Assembly (NCBI GenBank): GCA_039934475.1
Contig: JBDTMC010000295.1
Span: 1-9,765, forward strand
Origin: JBDTMC01 sp039934475
GTDB lineage: Bacteria; Acidobacteriota; Terriglobia; Bryobacterales; Bryobacteraceae
DNA length: 9,765 bases
Reading direction: 5' to 3'
Position numbers and translations under genes: made by a program. The notes beneath the pieces are model-generated. The model searched no databases and was not told the DNA's origin. It saw only the letters and a program-made list of their open reading frames with translations. This document shows, piece after piece, positions 1-5,903 of this stretch (positions are counted from its first letter, which is position 1; each line of letters begins with the position of its first letter).

Positions 1-1
1 C

Positions 2-1078
2 GCTGTCTTCTTTGCCGCCGGGATGCTTCTTTGCGCGGGTTGGCTGCGTGATGGCGATGCACGGGTGTTGCCGGCTGCCGGGATCGCCTTTGGACTCGCC
101 GTTCTTGCCAAAGGACTCGTTCCCATCGTCCTCGCCGCTCCACTGCTGTGGTTCGGCCGTCGCAGGTTGCGGCAACTGGCATTGGTTGCACTCTTTGCTG
201 TGTTAACCGCCGCCCCATGGTACTTCGCTGTCACCGCGCGCTTCGGTCAGGCCTTCATCGACGATTTCTTTTGGAAGCACCACTTCCAGCGCTTCGCTTC
301 GCATGAGTTGTTGCACGTACGTCCAGTCTGGTTCTATGTGCCCGTTCTGCTCGGCGCACTTTATCCCTGGACGCCGGTCTTAGCCCTTCTCGGCAAGAAG
401 TCGCACTATCACGATCCCGTCGTTCGCCTATGCTTAGTCGCCTCTGCGTGGGGTTTCCTCTTCTTCTCCGCCGCGGAGAACAAGCTCCCCGGATACCTGT
501 TGCCACTGCTGCCTCTGGTTTGCGTCGGGATGGGTGCAGCTCTGAAGGAGTCGAACCGCTGGCGAACGGCGCTTGTGGCCTCCGCTCTGCTCTTGGGTTT
601 GTTGCCGGTAATAGCTACCGTCTTGCCACAAGCGTTGGAGTCGGGCCTGTCACGGGCGCGCTGGCAATCGCAGGGCCTCCTCGCCGTGCTTCCGCTTCTC
701 CTGGTTCCGTTGGCTATCTGGAAACTCCGCAAGACAACAGCGGTCGCTGTGGTGGTCATCGTCCTTGCCGCCGGCGCCGCGTGCTTGAAAGTTGTCGTGG
801 ATCCTGTGTTGGAGAGAACGTCGGCGCGTTCGTTGTGGCGCGAGATTGCGCCGCAGGTGAGCGAGGTCTGTCTGACCCCGCTCCACCGCAACTGGCAGTA
901 TGGTCTGAACTACTATTCGGTGGATCCCCTTCCCGAGTGCCCACCTGGAGACACCGCGTTCCGGCTGCGGCTAGTGCAACAGCCGGGCAAACGCCCTCTG
1001 CTACAACCGGGTCCTACGCCGCCTTCCCCTTCTTCGCCGACTTCTCCCGATCCGCAATCTTCTTCGTCAAATCCTTGA
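2..1078 (+). CDS. ArnT/PMT-family membrane glycosyltransferase, C-terminal part (5' truncated by window)
   Basis: The reading frame is open from base 2 and runs off the left edge, so the true start is not in the window and 358 residues are visible. It is a polytopic membrane protein of the GT-C type that uses a polyprenyl-phosphate sugar donor (ArnT / dolichyl-phosphate-mannose mannosyltransferase-like). Seen: repeated hydrophobic segments, GLAVLAKGLVP, APWYFAV followed by an amphipathic stretch with FFWKHHFQRF, and FFSAAENKLPGYLLPLLP, a pattern characteristic of the ArnT/PMT_2 core. The catalytic acidic residues normally sit in the first periplasmic loop, outside this window. The C-terminus is a soluble stretch ending in a Ser/Pro-rich tail that is antisense to the 3' end of the lipoprotein gene. 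Known for the family: transfer of a sugar to lipid A, protein or cell-envelope lipid on the periplasmic side. The acceptor cannot be told from sequence. Confidence 0.85.
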   Translation, partial: AVFFAAGMLLCAGWLRDGDARVLPAAGIAFGLAVLAKGLVPIVLAAPLLWFGRRRLRQLALVALFAVLTAAPWYFAVTARFGQAFIDDFFWKHHFQRFASHELLHVRPVWFYVPVLLGALYPWTPVLALLGKKSHYHDPVVRLCLVASAWGFLFFSAAENKLPGYLLPLLPLVCVGMGAALKESNRWRTALVASALLLGLLPVIATVLPQALESGLSRARWQSQGLLAVLPLLLVPLAIWKLRKTTAVAVVVIVLAAGAACLKVVVDPVLERTSARSLWREIAPQVSEVCLTPLHRNWQYGLNYYSVDPLPECPPGDTAFRLRLVQQPGKRPLLQPGPTPPSPSSPTSPDPQSSSSNP

Positions 1079-1859
1079 CGTCCTTGCTGTCAGGTAACCC
1101 AGCTAGCGCATCTTTGGCGTGCTTGGTCAGATAGGCGACGCGATCGGGTTCGTCCAGTTTCTTCGATGTATACAGGTCACCCGCGTTATACAGAGATTGG
1201 GCCATCGCGGTCATGAACACCGCGCGGGGAATCTCGGCTTTGCCGCTCGCCAGCATCTGCTGCGCTTTCGCCGAATCGTCCTTCACGCCTAATGCGTGGC
1301 AGAGCGCCAGCAGGATATGCCGGTCTACGGATTTCGCTCGCGTAATATCCGCATCCGCCGGGTTCTTCAAAATGCCCTTCTGAATCTGCTGCTCCTGGAA
1401 CGATTCCACAGTATTGCCGCTAGGCATCGGCATCGCTATGGTTACCGTATCGCCCTTCACGTCTTTTTCAAATGCTTCATACGCTTGCGCGTATTGCAGG
1501 GCCCATCGCGCGGATTGCTTGCGCGCTTCCATCATGTTCTTGCGGAATGGGACAATCATTCCACGGTTATTCTTGCCTCCCAATTCCATGCTGTCGGCTT
1601 GGCCGGCATACCCTTCTGACAGTCCGGAGAGCAGGATCAGCCTCCACGGGTAGGCTTGGCTGGTAAATTGGTTATTGCTCTTGGTGAGGTTTTCCAGGTG
1701 GTCGGCCGTCTTGGAGTAGTCCTTGAGATTGAACGTCTCTTTGGCACCGGACCAAAAGTACTCAGGAGTTCCCATTTTGTTGGCGGTGGGAGTCTCCGAA
1801 CTGCAGGAAATGGATATCAGGGCAATGAGGACAAGCAGACCCTGAAATAGTTGTTTCAC
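1014..1859 (-). CDS. Putative lipoprotein, unknown function
   Basis: I do not recognise a family. The 281-residue product starts with a GTG codon, chosen because CAGGAGG lies five bases upstream (complement at 1865-1871). The N-terminus is a signal peptide: one Lys, a hydrophobic core LLVLIALISI, then SISC, a slightly off-consensus lipobox with Cys19 as the likely lipidated residue, followed by polar SSETPTANK. The mature part looks mostly helical. The stretch around YFWSGAKETFNLKDYSKTAD, the run with QSARWALQYAQAYEAFEK, and a later helix with SLYNAGDLYTSKK resemble TPR-like helical pairs, but no clean TPR consensus is seen. The C-terminus is Lys-rich (KSAKKGKAA). It is divergent from the sulfite/nitrite reductase and convergent with the glycosyltransferase, overlapping that gene by 65 bases. 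An envelope-anchored scaffold or binding role is inference. Confidence 0.8.
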   Translation of the reverse strand: MKQLFQGLLVLIALISISCSSETPTANKMGTPEYFWSGAKETFNLKDYSKTADHLENLTKSNNQFTSQAYPWRLILLSGLSEGYAGQADSMELGGKNNRGMIVPFRKNMMEARKQSARWALQYAQAYEAFEKDVKGDTVTIAMPMPSGNTVESFQEQQIQKGILKNPADADITRAKSVDRHILLALCHALGVKDDSAKAQQMLASGKAEIPRAVFMTAMAQSLYNAGDLYTSKKLDEPDRVAYLTKHAKDALAGLPDSKDVKDLTKKIADREKSAKKGKAA

Positions 1860-1864
1860 GACGC

Positions 1865-1871
1865 CTCCTGG
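1865..1871 (-). promoter_or_regulatory. Ribosome binding site deciding the GTG start of the lipoprotein gene
   Basis: On the minus strand the bases read CAGGAGG, then a five-base spacer, then GTG. This near-perfect Shine-Dalgarno at normal spacing supports GTG initiation. The resulting N-terminus is a well-formed lipoprotein signal peptide, which agrees with this start. Confidence 0.7.
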
Positions 1872-1876
1872 TTTGA

Positions 1877-1888
1877 GTGATTTATCAC
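1877..1888. promoter_or_regulatory. Perfect palindrome GTGAT-TT-ATCAC, candidate operator
   Basis: The two 5-bp arms are exact reverse complements around a TT/AA centre. The site lies 17 bases upstream of the lipoprotein start and inside the divergent spacer, a place where a dimeric regulator could affect both genes. I cannot assign a regulator. The arm GTGAT resembles half-sites of several helix-turn-helix families, and a 5-bp palindrome can occur by chance. Confidence 0.3.
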
Positions 1889-1959
1889 AGCGGAAGGCCG
1901 GAGTAAAGCCCCTCCGCCGATTGTTGTATTTGGCGTCATTCTGTTGGTTTTGCCAGCGA

Positions 1960-1989
1960 TTGCATACGCTGGATCAAACACGGTATTCT
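1960..1989 (+). promoter_or_regulatory. Weak candidate sigma-70-type promoter for the sulfite/nitrite reductase
   Basis: TTGCAT (1960-1965) and TATTCT (1984-1989) are separated by 18 bases. They match the consensus hexamers at three and four of six positions. Transcription would begin about 15 bases before the start codon, leaving room for GAGGAG at 2001-2006. This is suggestive only, since promoters in this kind of bacterium need not match the E. coli consensus. Confidence 0.2.
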
Positions 1990-2011
1990 TGATAGAGATT
2001 GAGGAGAACGC

Positions 2012-3778
2012 ATGAGCAACGTTGCCATCGAACACGACGTTCTGGAAGCACAATACGAGCAAACCGTCCGCGAAGACATTGAATTGTTCCGTCGTCAGGC
2101 TGCTTCGTGGATGGCTGGGGACGTCACCGACGACCAGTTCCGGGCATCACGGTTGCGGCGCGGTGTTTACGGTCAGCGTCAGGTGGGTGTTCACATGATC
2201 CGTACGAAGGTGCCGGGAGGCATGTTGACTGCCGGCCAGATGCGGCAGCTGGCCCTCGCTGCCGACCAGTATGGCGGGGGCAGGGGTCATCTCACCACGC
2301 GCCAGAACATGCAGTTCCATTTTGTGCCGCTTCCTCAGGTGGCCGATCTGCTTCACTTGCTGGCCGACGCACGTCTCACCACGCGGGAAGCTTGCTACAA
2401 CACAGTTCGCAACGTCACGGCCTGCCCGCTCGCAGGGTTGCTGGCAGAGGAAGTTTTCGACGTGCGGCCCTATGCCCAGCGTGTGGCGTTCGCTTTCTTG
2501 CATCAGCCTCTTACCGACAACCTTCCGCGCAAATTTAAAATCGCGTTTTCCGGTTGTGCCGACGATTGTATTGAGTGCGCCATTAACGATGTCGGTCTGC
2601 GGGCGATGGTCCGGGATGGCCAACGCGGCTTCCGCCTCATTGTTGCCGGTGGTCTTGGGCCACTGCCGAGCGAAGCCAAAGTTCTGGATGAGTTTCTGCC
2701 TGCGGATCGGATTGTCAATCGCATCGAAGCAATCATTCGCGTCTTCAATCGCCACGGCAACCGTGACAATAAGAATAAAGCGCGTCTGAAGTTTGTCCTC
2801 CGCGAGCGTGGGTTCGACTGGCTCAAAGACACCGTGGAGAAGGAATATGCCGACATCCTGGCGAACGGCGGAATCGCGTCACCCAAGGAAGTGCCGGAAG
2901 GCTTCGGCGGCTTCGAATCCACTCCTCCGCCGTTGAGTGATGGAACGCGCCTGCCCGTGCTAAACAATGGGGAGTCGGATGCGGCTTTCGATCACTGGCT
3001 GGAAACAAATGTTGTCGAACAGAAGCAGCCAGGTTACTCGGTAGTGTTTGTCAAAGTCCCGCAGGGGAATTTGACTTCTGCCCAAATGCGTGGCCTCGCA
3101 TCGATTTCAGAGGTTGCCGGAGAGTCACGGCTTCGTTTCACGGTGGACCAGAACGCCGTAATTGGTTATGTGCCGGTCGGCAGTCTGAAGCGCGTCTACA
3201 GTGCGTTGAAGACGATTGACTTGGCCGAGGCGGGCGTTGGTGAGATCGATAACGTGATCACGTGCCCCGGTGCCTGGACCTGTAACCTTGGTCTCACTAA
3301 GACCATGAATCTGGGTGCGGCATTGACTGACTCTTTGCGTGACTATCCGGATGCCATGGCGCGCAAGTTGTCGATCAAAGCCAGCGGTTGTCCGAATGCG
3401 TGCGGCCAGCATTGGATCGGCGATTTTGGCTTCTACGGCAATGCCCGCAAAGTGAACGGCCGTGAGATTCCGTATTATCAGATGCTGCTTGGGGGCGGGT
3501 ACGACACGGCGGGGAACATGCGATTTGGCTTGGCAATCTCCAGTCTCCCGGCTCGGCTGATCACTGTGGCCGTACGGCGCGTGCTCGATCACTTTGTGGC
3601 CAATCGCCTCGCCGGTGAATCATTCCGCGAGTACGTCATGCGCCACAAGGTAGAGTTCTTCAAGACCATGATGGCCGACTTGGCCAAGCCTGCCGAAATC
3701 GCTCCAGACTTGTACAAGGACTGGGGTGACGAGGATGTGTTTTCACTGCAACTTGGCCGAGGAGAGTGCGCGGTCTAG
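2012..3778 (+). CDS. Siroheme/[4Fe-4S] sulfite or nitrite reductase (NirA/SirA-type hemoprotein)
   Basis: This 588-residue protein has the two-fold pseudo-repeat of the nitrite/sulfite reductase hemoprotein family and full family length. The start is supported by GAGGAG five bases upstream. The second half holds the four cluster/siroheme ligands as C-X5-C (Cys418, Cys424 in TCPGAWTCNLG) and C-X3-C (Cys460, Cys464 in SGCPNACGQ). Active-site basic residues are in place in the first half: Arg64 (MIRTKVPGG), Arg133 (TVRNVTACP), Lys174 and Lys176 (LPRKFKIAF). The RKFK form is the one found in sulfite reductases, where plant-type nitrite reductases carry Asn at the last position, so sulfite reduction is favoured but not proven. 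Tyr53 and Cys128 fall where the mycobacterial SirA has its Tyr-Cys crosslink. The enzyme is expected to be cytoplasmic and to take six electrons, probably from ferredoxin, giving sulfide or ammonia. No electron-donor gene or other sulfur or nitrogen assimilation gene is adjacent, but siroheme-pathway genes lie 3.7 kb downstream. Confidence 0.92.
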   Translation: MSNVAIEHDVLEAQYEQTVREDIELFRRQAASWMAGDVTDDQFRASRLRRGVYGQRQVGVHMIRTKVPGGMLTAGQMRQLALAADQYGGGRGHLTTRQNMQFHFVPLPQVADLLHLLADARLTTREACYNTVRNVTACPLAGLLAEEVFDVRPYAQRVAFAFLHQPLTDNLPRKFKIAFSGCADDCIECAINDVGLRAMVRDGQRGFRLIVAGGLGPLPSEAKVLDEFLPADRIVNRIEAIIRVFNRHGNRDNKNKARLKFVLRERGFDWLKDTVEKEYADILANGGIASPKEVPEGFGGFESTPPPLSDGTRLPVLNNGESDAAFDHWLETNVVEQKQPGYSVVFVKVPQGNLTSAQMRGLASISEVAGESRLRFTVDQNAVIGYVPVGSLKRVYSALKTIDLAEAGVGEIDNVITCPGAWTCNLGLTKTMNLGAALTDSLRDYPDAMARKLSIKASGCPNACGQHWIGDFGFYGNARKVNGREIPYYQMLLGGGYDTAGNMRFGLAISSLPARLITVAVRRVLDHFVANRLAGESFREYVMRHKVEFFKTMMADLAKPAEIAPDLYKDWGDEDVFSLQLGRGECAV

Positions 3779-3796
3779 CCACGCACTCCGCACCGA

Positions 3797-4984
3797 TTAC
3801 TGGCTACGCTTCGAGGAGCGGACGCCTGGCGCGCGACCTACATCCGCGATCGCTCCCTGCGCGTACGCATGGTGGGGTAGCGCGATGGAATTATCTACCA
3901 TCTCCGCCATGGCATGAGTGGGAATTCCTTCTGCCTCTTTCATGAACGTCATCGTGTCGCCGCCAGTGCTAAAGTCGATGCGAATCCAATCGCCGCAGCG
4001 CACTTGATCGGTCGCTATCAGATTCGACATGGGCTGCACTACCAGACGCTCAATCGCGCGTTTCAGGTGGCGGGCTCCATACTTTAAATCCGTTCCCTCA
4101 TTTAACAGATGTGTCTTCGCCGAATCCGTGGCTGTGAATACGAAAGATCTCTCGGGAGATGCATTAAAGATACGTTGCTGCACCATATTCAGTTCGATAT
4201 CGAGGATCTTTCGCAATTCGGGTTGGCCCAGCGGCTTGAACACAACGATCTTGTCGAGCCGGTTCATGAACTCGGGCGTGAACTTTCGGCGCGCCGCTTC
4301 GATGCCGCTCTTGGCAATCTTGGCGTCCAATTTTCCGTCGGCTAGTGCGGCCATCCCTTCGGCATTCGATTTCACGCAAGCGCCAAAGCCAAGGCGGTCA
4401 CTCACCAAGGCCGTCATCTCACTGGCGCCCAGGTTACTGGTCATAAAGATGAGAGCCCGCGAGAAGTCCACCTTACGGTTATCGCCAAGAGTGAGCGTGC
4501 CCTTGTCGAGAATGCCCAGAAGCAAATTCCACAACGCGTCGCTGGCTTTCTCAATCTCGTCAAAGAGAACGAAACTCAGCTTCACCTTCTCTGTATGGTA
4601 CTGGTTGAGAACTTCTTGACTCAACAGGGGATGCGTTTCCCGATGGCCGAGATATCCAGGAGGCGAGCCGATGAGTTTGGCGATCTCGTGGCTGTGTTGG
4701 AACTCAGCACAGTCGATCTTAATTACCGCCCGCCCGGTGCCGAGCAGACTCTCCGCCGCAGCCTCAACGATGCGCGTCTTACCCGAGCCCGTCGGACCCA
4801 GAAAGAGGAGATTCCCTATCGGACGGCCAGGCGCTGACATACCGGTCATATGCATCTGGTAGATGTTGACGATTTGTTGAATCGCTTCATCCTGACCGAT
4901 GATCAATTTGCGGAGATTGCCCTCTAAGCCCTCTGCTTCGCGCCCTGTCCTGGTCGGATCAAGTGTTTGGTTCAGCCTGACCAT
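3797..4984 (-). CDS. Single-module AAA+ ATPase of the ClpA/ClpB (AAA_2) type
   Basis: The product is 395 residues from the preferred start; an in-frame ATG at 5015-5017 would add 11 residues but has no ribosome binding site. Seen in order: IGQDEAIQQIV, Walker A GPTGSGKT (63-70), pore loop GSPPGYLG (107-113), Walker B FVLFDEIEKAS (138-148), sensor 1 MTSNLGA (Asn184), LGF (198-200), PEFMNRLDKIVVF with arginine finger Arg242, and sensor 2 GARHLKRAIER (Arg305). These match the second AAA+ domain of ClpA/ClpB/ClpC, including its small C-terminal subdomain. The Clp N-domain, first ATPase domain and ClpB middle domain are absent, as is a ClpX-type zinc finger. A tail of about 45 residues follows the domain and resembles nothing I know. 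The expected activity is ATP-driven unfolding or remodelling by a hexamer. LGF lies where ClpC carries its ClpP-binding loop, so a ClpP partnership is possible. It lies downstream of the SDR gene on the same strand, with a 105-bp gap. Confidence 0.85.
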   Translation of the reverse strand: MVRLNQTLDPTRTGREAEGLEGNLRKLIIGQDEAIQQIVNIYQMHMTGMSAPGRPIGNLLFLGPTGSGKTRIVEAAAESLLGTGRAVIKIDCAEFQHSHEIAKLIGSPPGYLGHRETHPLLSQEVLNQYHTEKVKLSFVLFDEIEKASDALWNLLLGILDKGTLTLGDNRKVDFSRALIFMTSNLGASEMTALVSDRLGFGACVKSNAEGMAALADGKLDAKIAKSGIEAARRKFTPEFMNRLDKIVVFKPLGQPELRKILDIELNMVQQRIFNASPERSFVFTATDSAKTHLLNEGTDLKYGARHLKRAIERLVVQPMSNLIATDQVRCGDWIRIDFSTGGDTMTFMKEAEGIPTHAMAEMVDNSIALPHHAYAQGAIADVGRAPGVRSSKRSQ

Positions 4985-4987
4985 TTG

Positions 4988-4996
4988 CTTCCCTTT
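4988..4996 (-). promoter_or_regulatory. Purine-rich ribosome binding site favouring the internal ATG of the AAA+ gene
   Basis: On the minus strand AAAGGGAAG precedes the ATG at 4982-4984 by three bases, with the GGGA core six bases away. The alternative ATG at 5015-5017 is preceded by AATAGAAAAGTC, which has no Shine-Dalgarno core. The product of the shorter start begins MVRLNQTLDP. Confidence 0.45.
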
Positions 4997-5089
4997 CAGT
5001 GTCTGCCGGACTCCCATGACTTTTCTATTAGCAATCAGAGGGCCAACTTTTCAGCCGCCCCCTAATTACCAACCCTCCTGTTTTTGCTA

Positions 5090-5812
5090 TCACTTTCTTG
5101 GGGGACGCGATGGCCGAATCTCCACAGCGCTAATCAGCGTGCGTTCCGGCATTTTCAATACCGCCAGAACTGCCTCCGCCACGTCTTCCGGCGCAATCTT
5201 CCAATCCGCCGGACCCCCTCTGCCAAACTCTGTTGCAACACTGCCGGGCATGATGCTACTGACGCGAATATTGTCATACCGGAGATCCAGCATCATGGCT
5301 TCACTGAATCCGTTTAACGCGAACTTTGAAGCGTTGTAAGCCGCACCACCGGCAAACGGGTTCTTTCCCGCCAAGCTGCTGATGTTGATGACAAAGCCAC
5401 GACCACGGGCCTTGAACCTTCCCACGGCCTCGCGGCTGCACAGGAACGCTCCGGTCAGGTTGGTATCTAATACCCGGCGCCATTCCTCCGGATCGAGTTC
5501 GGCAACGCTCCGGAATATGCCTACACCGGCGTTGTTCACAAGGATGTCCAAGCCATCCATTTGCGCATCTGCTTGCGCAAACAACGCTTGTACATCATCC
5601 CTGCGTGTTATATCGGCTGGAAAACCGCTCACCTTCACTCCGTTTGGAGCATTTGCGAGTAAGGCTTCTATTGCCCGCCCGACGCCCTCTACGCTGCGTC
5701 CGCAGATAACTACGGAGACGCCCTCTTCGACCAATGCTGCCGCCACCGCATACCCGATCCCTTTGGTGCCACCGGTGACAATGGCGTTTTTGCCTTTCAG
5801 TGTTTCGCTCAT
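5090..5812 (-). CDS. Short-chain dehydrogenase/reductase (classical SDR)
   Basis: The 240-residue length fits a classical SDR. Seen: the cofactor motif TGGTKGIG (residues 13-20), NNAG (93-96), the structural Asn118 in DTNLTG, and the catalytic set Ser146, Tyr159 and Lys163 (AAYNASK), followed by PG at 189-190. Arg39 just after the second strand (VVICGRS) favours NADP(H) over NAD(H). All catalytic residues are present, so it should be an active cytoplasmic oxidoreductase. It resembles 3-oxoacyl-ACP reductase (FabG)-like and sepiapterin-reductase-like enzymes, but the substrate cannot be set from sequence. The start is the ATG at 5810-5812, which has only a weak GAG upstream. It diverges from alaX across a 91-bp spacer and may be co-transcribed with the AAA+ gene downstream, although the 105-bp gap makes that uncertain. 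Confidence 0.88.
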   Translation of the reverse strand: MSETLKGKNAIVTGGTKGIGYAVAAALVEEGVSVVICGRSVEGVGRAIEALLANAPNGVKVSGFPADITRRDDVQALFAQADAQMDGLDILVNNAGVGIFRSVAELDPEEWRRVLDTNLTGAFLCSREAVGRFKARGRGFVINISSLAGKNPFAGGAAYNASKFALNGFSEAMMLDLRYDNIRVSSIMPGSVATEFGRGGPADWKIAPEDVAEAVLAVLKMPERTLISAVEIRPSRPPRK

Positions 5813-5903
5813 GTCTCATTTTCACAGTGTTTCAATGCGGGACATCGTTTCAATTGAGGACAGCCTTTCAATCCGCGCCCGCCGTTTGCCAGAATGGTCT
5901 CCA
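5813..5903. promoter_or_regulatory. Divergent spacer between the SDR gene and the alaX-hem operon
   Basis: These 91 bases separate two divergent start codons and should contain the promoters of the SDR gene and of the alaX-hemX-hemA-hemC-cobA operon, since no other spacer occurs before the right edge. No convincing -35/-10 pair was found on either strand. The clearest structure is three short direct repeats at an 18-bp period (separate entry). The alaX frame stays open through here and into the SDR antisense strand, so a longer AlaX starting at 5811 or 5835 cannot be formally excluded. Confidence 0.5.
5829..5882 (+). repeat. Three degenerate 18-bp tandem units headed by (G/C)TTTCAAT
   Basis: GTTTCAAT begins at 5829 and again at 5847, and CTTTCAAT begins at 5865, giving an exact 18-bp period. 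Units one and two agree at 14 of 18 positions, units two and three at 11 of 18. Weaker look-alikes occur just upstream (GTTTCGCT at 5802, GTCTCATT at 5813) but not on the same period. The array lies entirely between the divergent SDR and alaX starts, so it may be an array of binding sites for a regulator. It could also be a decaying microduplication with no function. Confidence 0.5.

Larger units (their letters stand above)
1860..2011. promoter_or_regulatory. Divergent intergenic control region, lipoprotein / sulfite-nitrite reductase
   Basis: This 152-bp spacer sits between two divergent start codons and must hold promoters for both genes unless one is read from elsewhere. Seen: the lipoprotein Shine-Dalgarno (1865-1871), a perfect 5+5 palindrome GTGAT-TT-ATCAC (1877-1888), a small imperfect hairpin (CGGAG at 1899-1903 with CTCCG at 1912-1916), a weak promoter-like pair before the reductase (TTGCAT 1960-1965 and TATTCT 1984-1989, 18-bp spacer), and the reductase Shine-Dalgarno GAGGAG at 2001-2006. 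The promoter match is only 3/6 plus 4/6 and is tentative. No small reading frame in it looks coding. Confidence 0.5.

Noticed and set aside
430..1134. A 234-codon plus-strand frame overlapping the glycosyltransferase.
   Set aside because: Its product is Ser/Arg/Gly-rich with no recognisable domain, while the frame beside it encodes clear ArnT-type membrane motifs.
1899..1916. CGGAG/CTCCG hairpin with an 8-base loop in the divergent spacer as a terminator or attenuator.
   Set aside because: The stem is only five pairs and no T-run follows on either strand, so it is not a credible terminator.
5015..5017. Upstream ATG for the AAA+ gene.
   Set aside because: It has no Shine-Dalgarno, whereas the ATG at 4982-4984 has a purine-rich site at normal spacing. 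The choice is a preference, not proof.
5074..5079. A perfect AGGAGG on the minus strand between the SDR stop and the AAA+ start, suggesting a leader peptide.
   Set aside because: The only following TTG is one base away, and no ATG or GTG lies at usable spacing. The possible peptide would be about a dozen codons.
5829..5882. GTTTCAAT, whose reverse complement ATTGAAAC is a common end of CRISPR repeats, suggested a CRISPR remnant.
   Set aside because: The period is only 18 bases with 8-base motifs. There is no 25-40 base repeat, no spacer-sized interval and no cas gene.
5382..5903. The alaX frame is open far upstream, giving a possible 428-residue protein.
   Set aside because: The upstream part is the antisense strand of the SDR gene, whose motifs are complete. 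AlaX homology starts at MPFPTTRLYL (5904).
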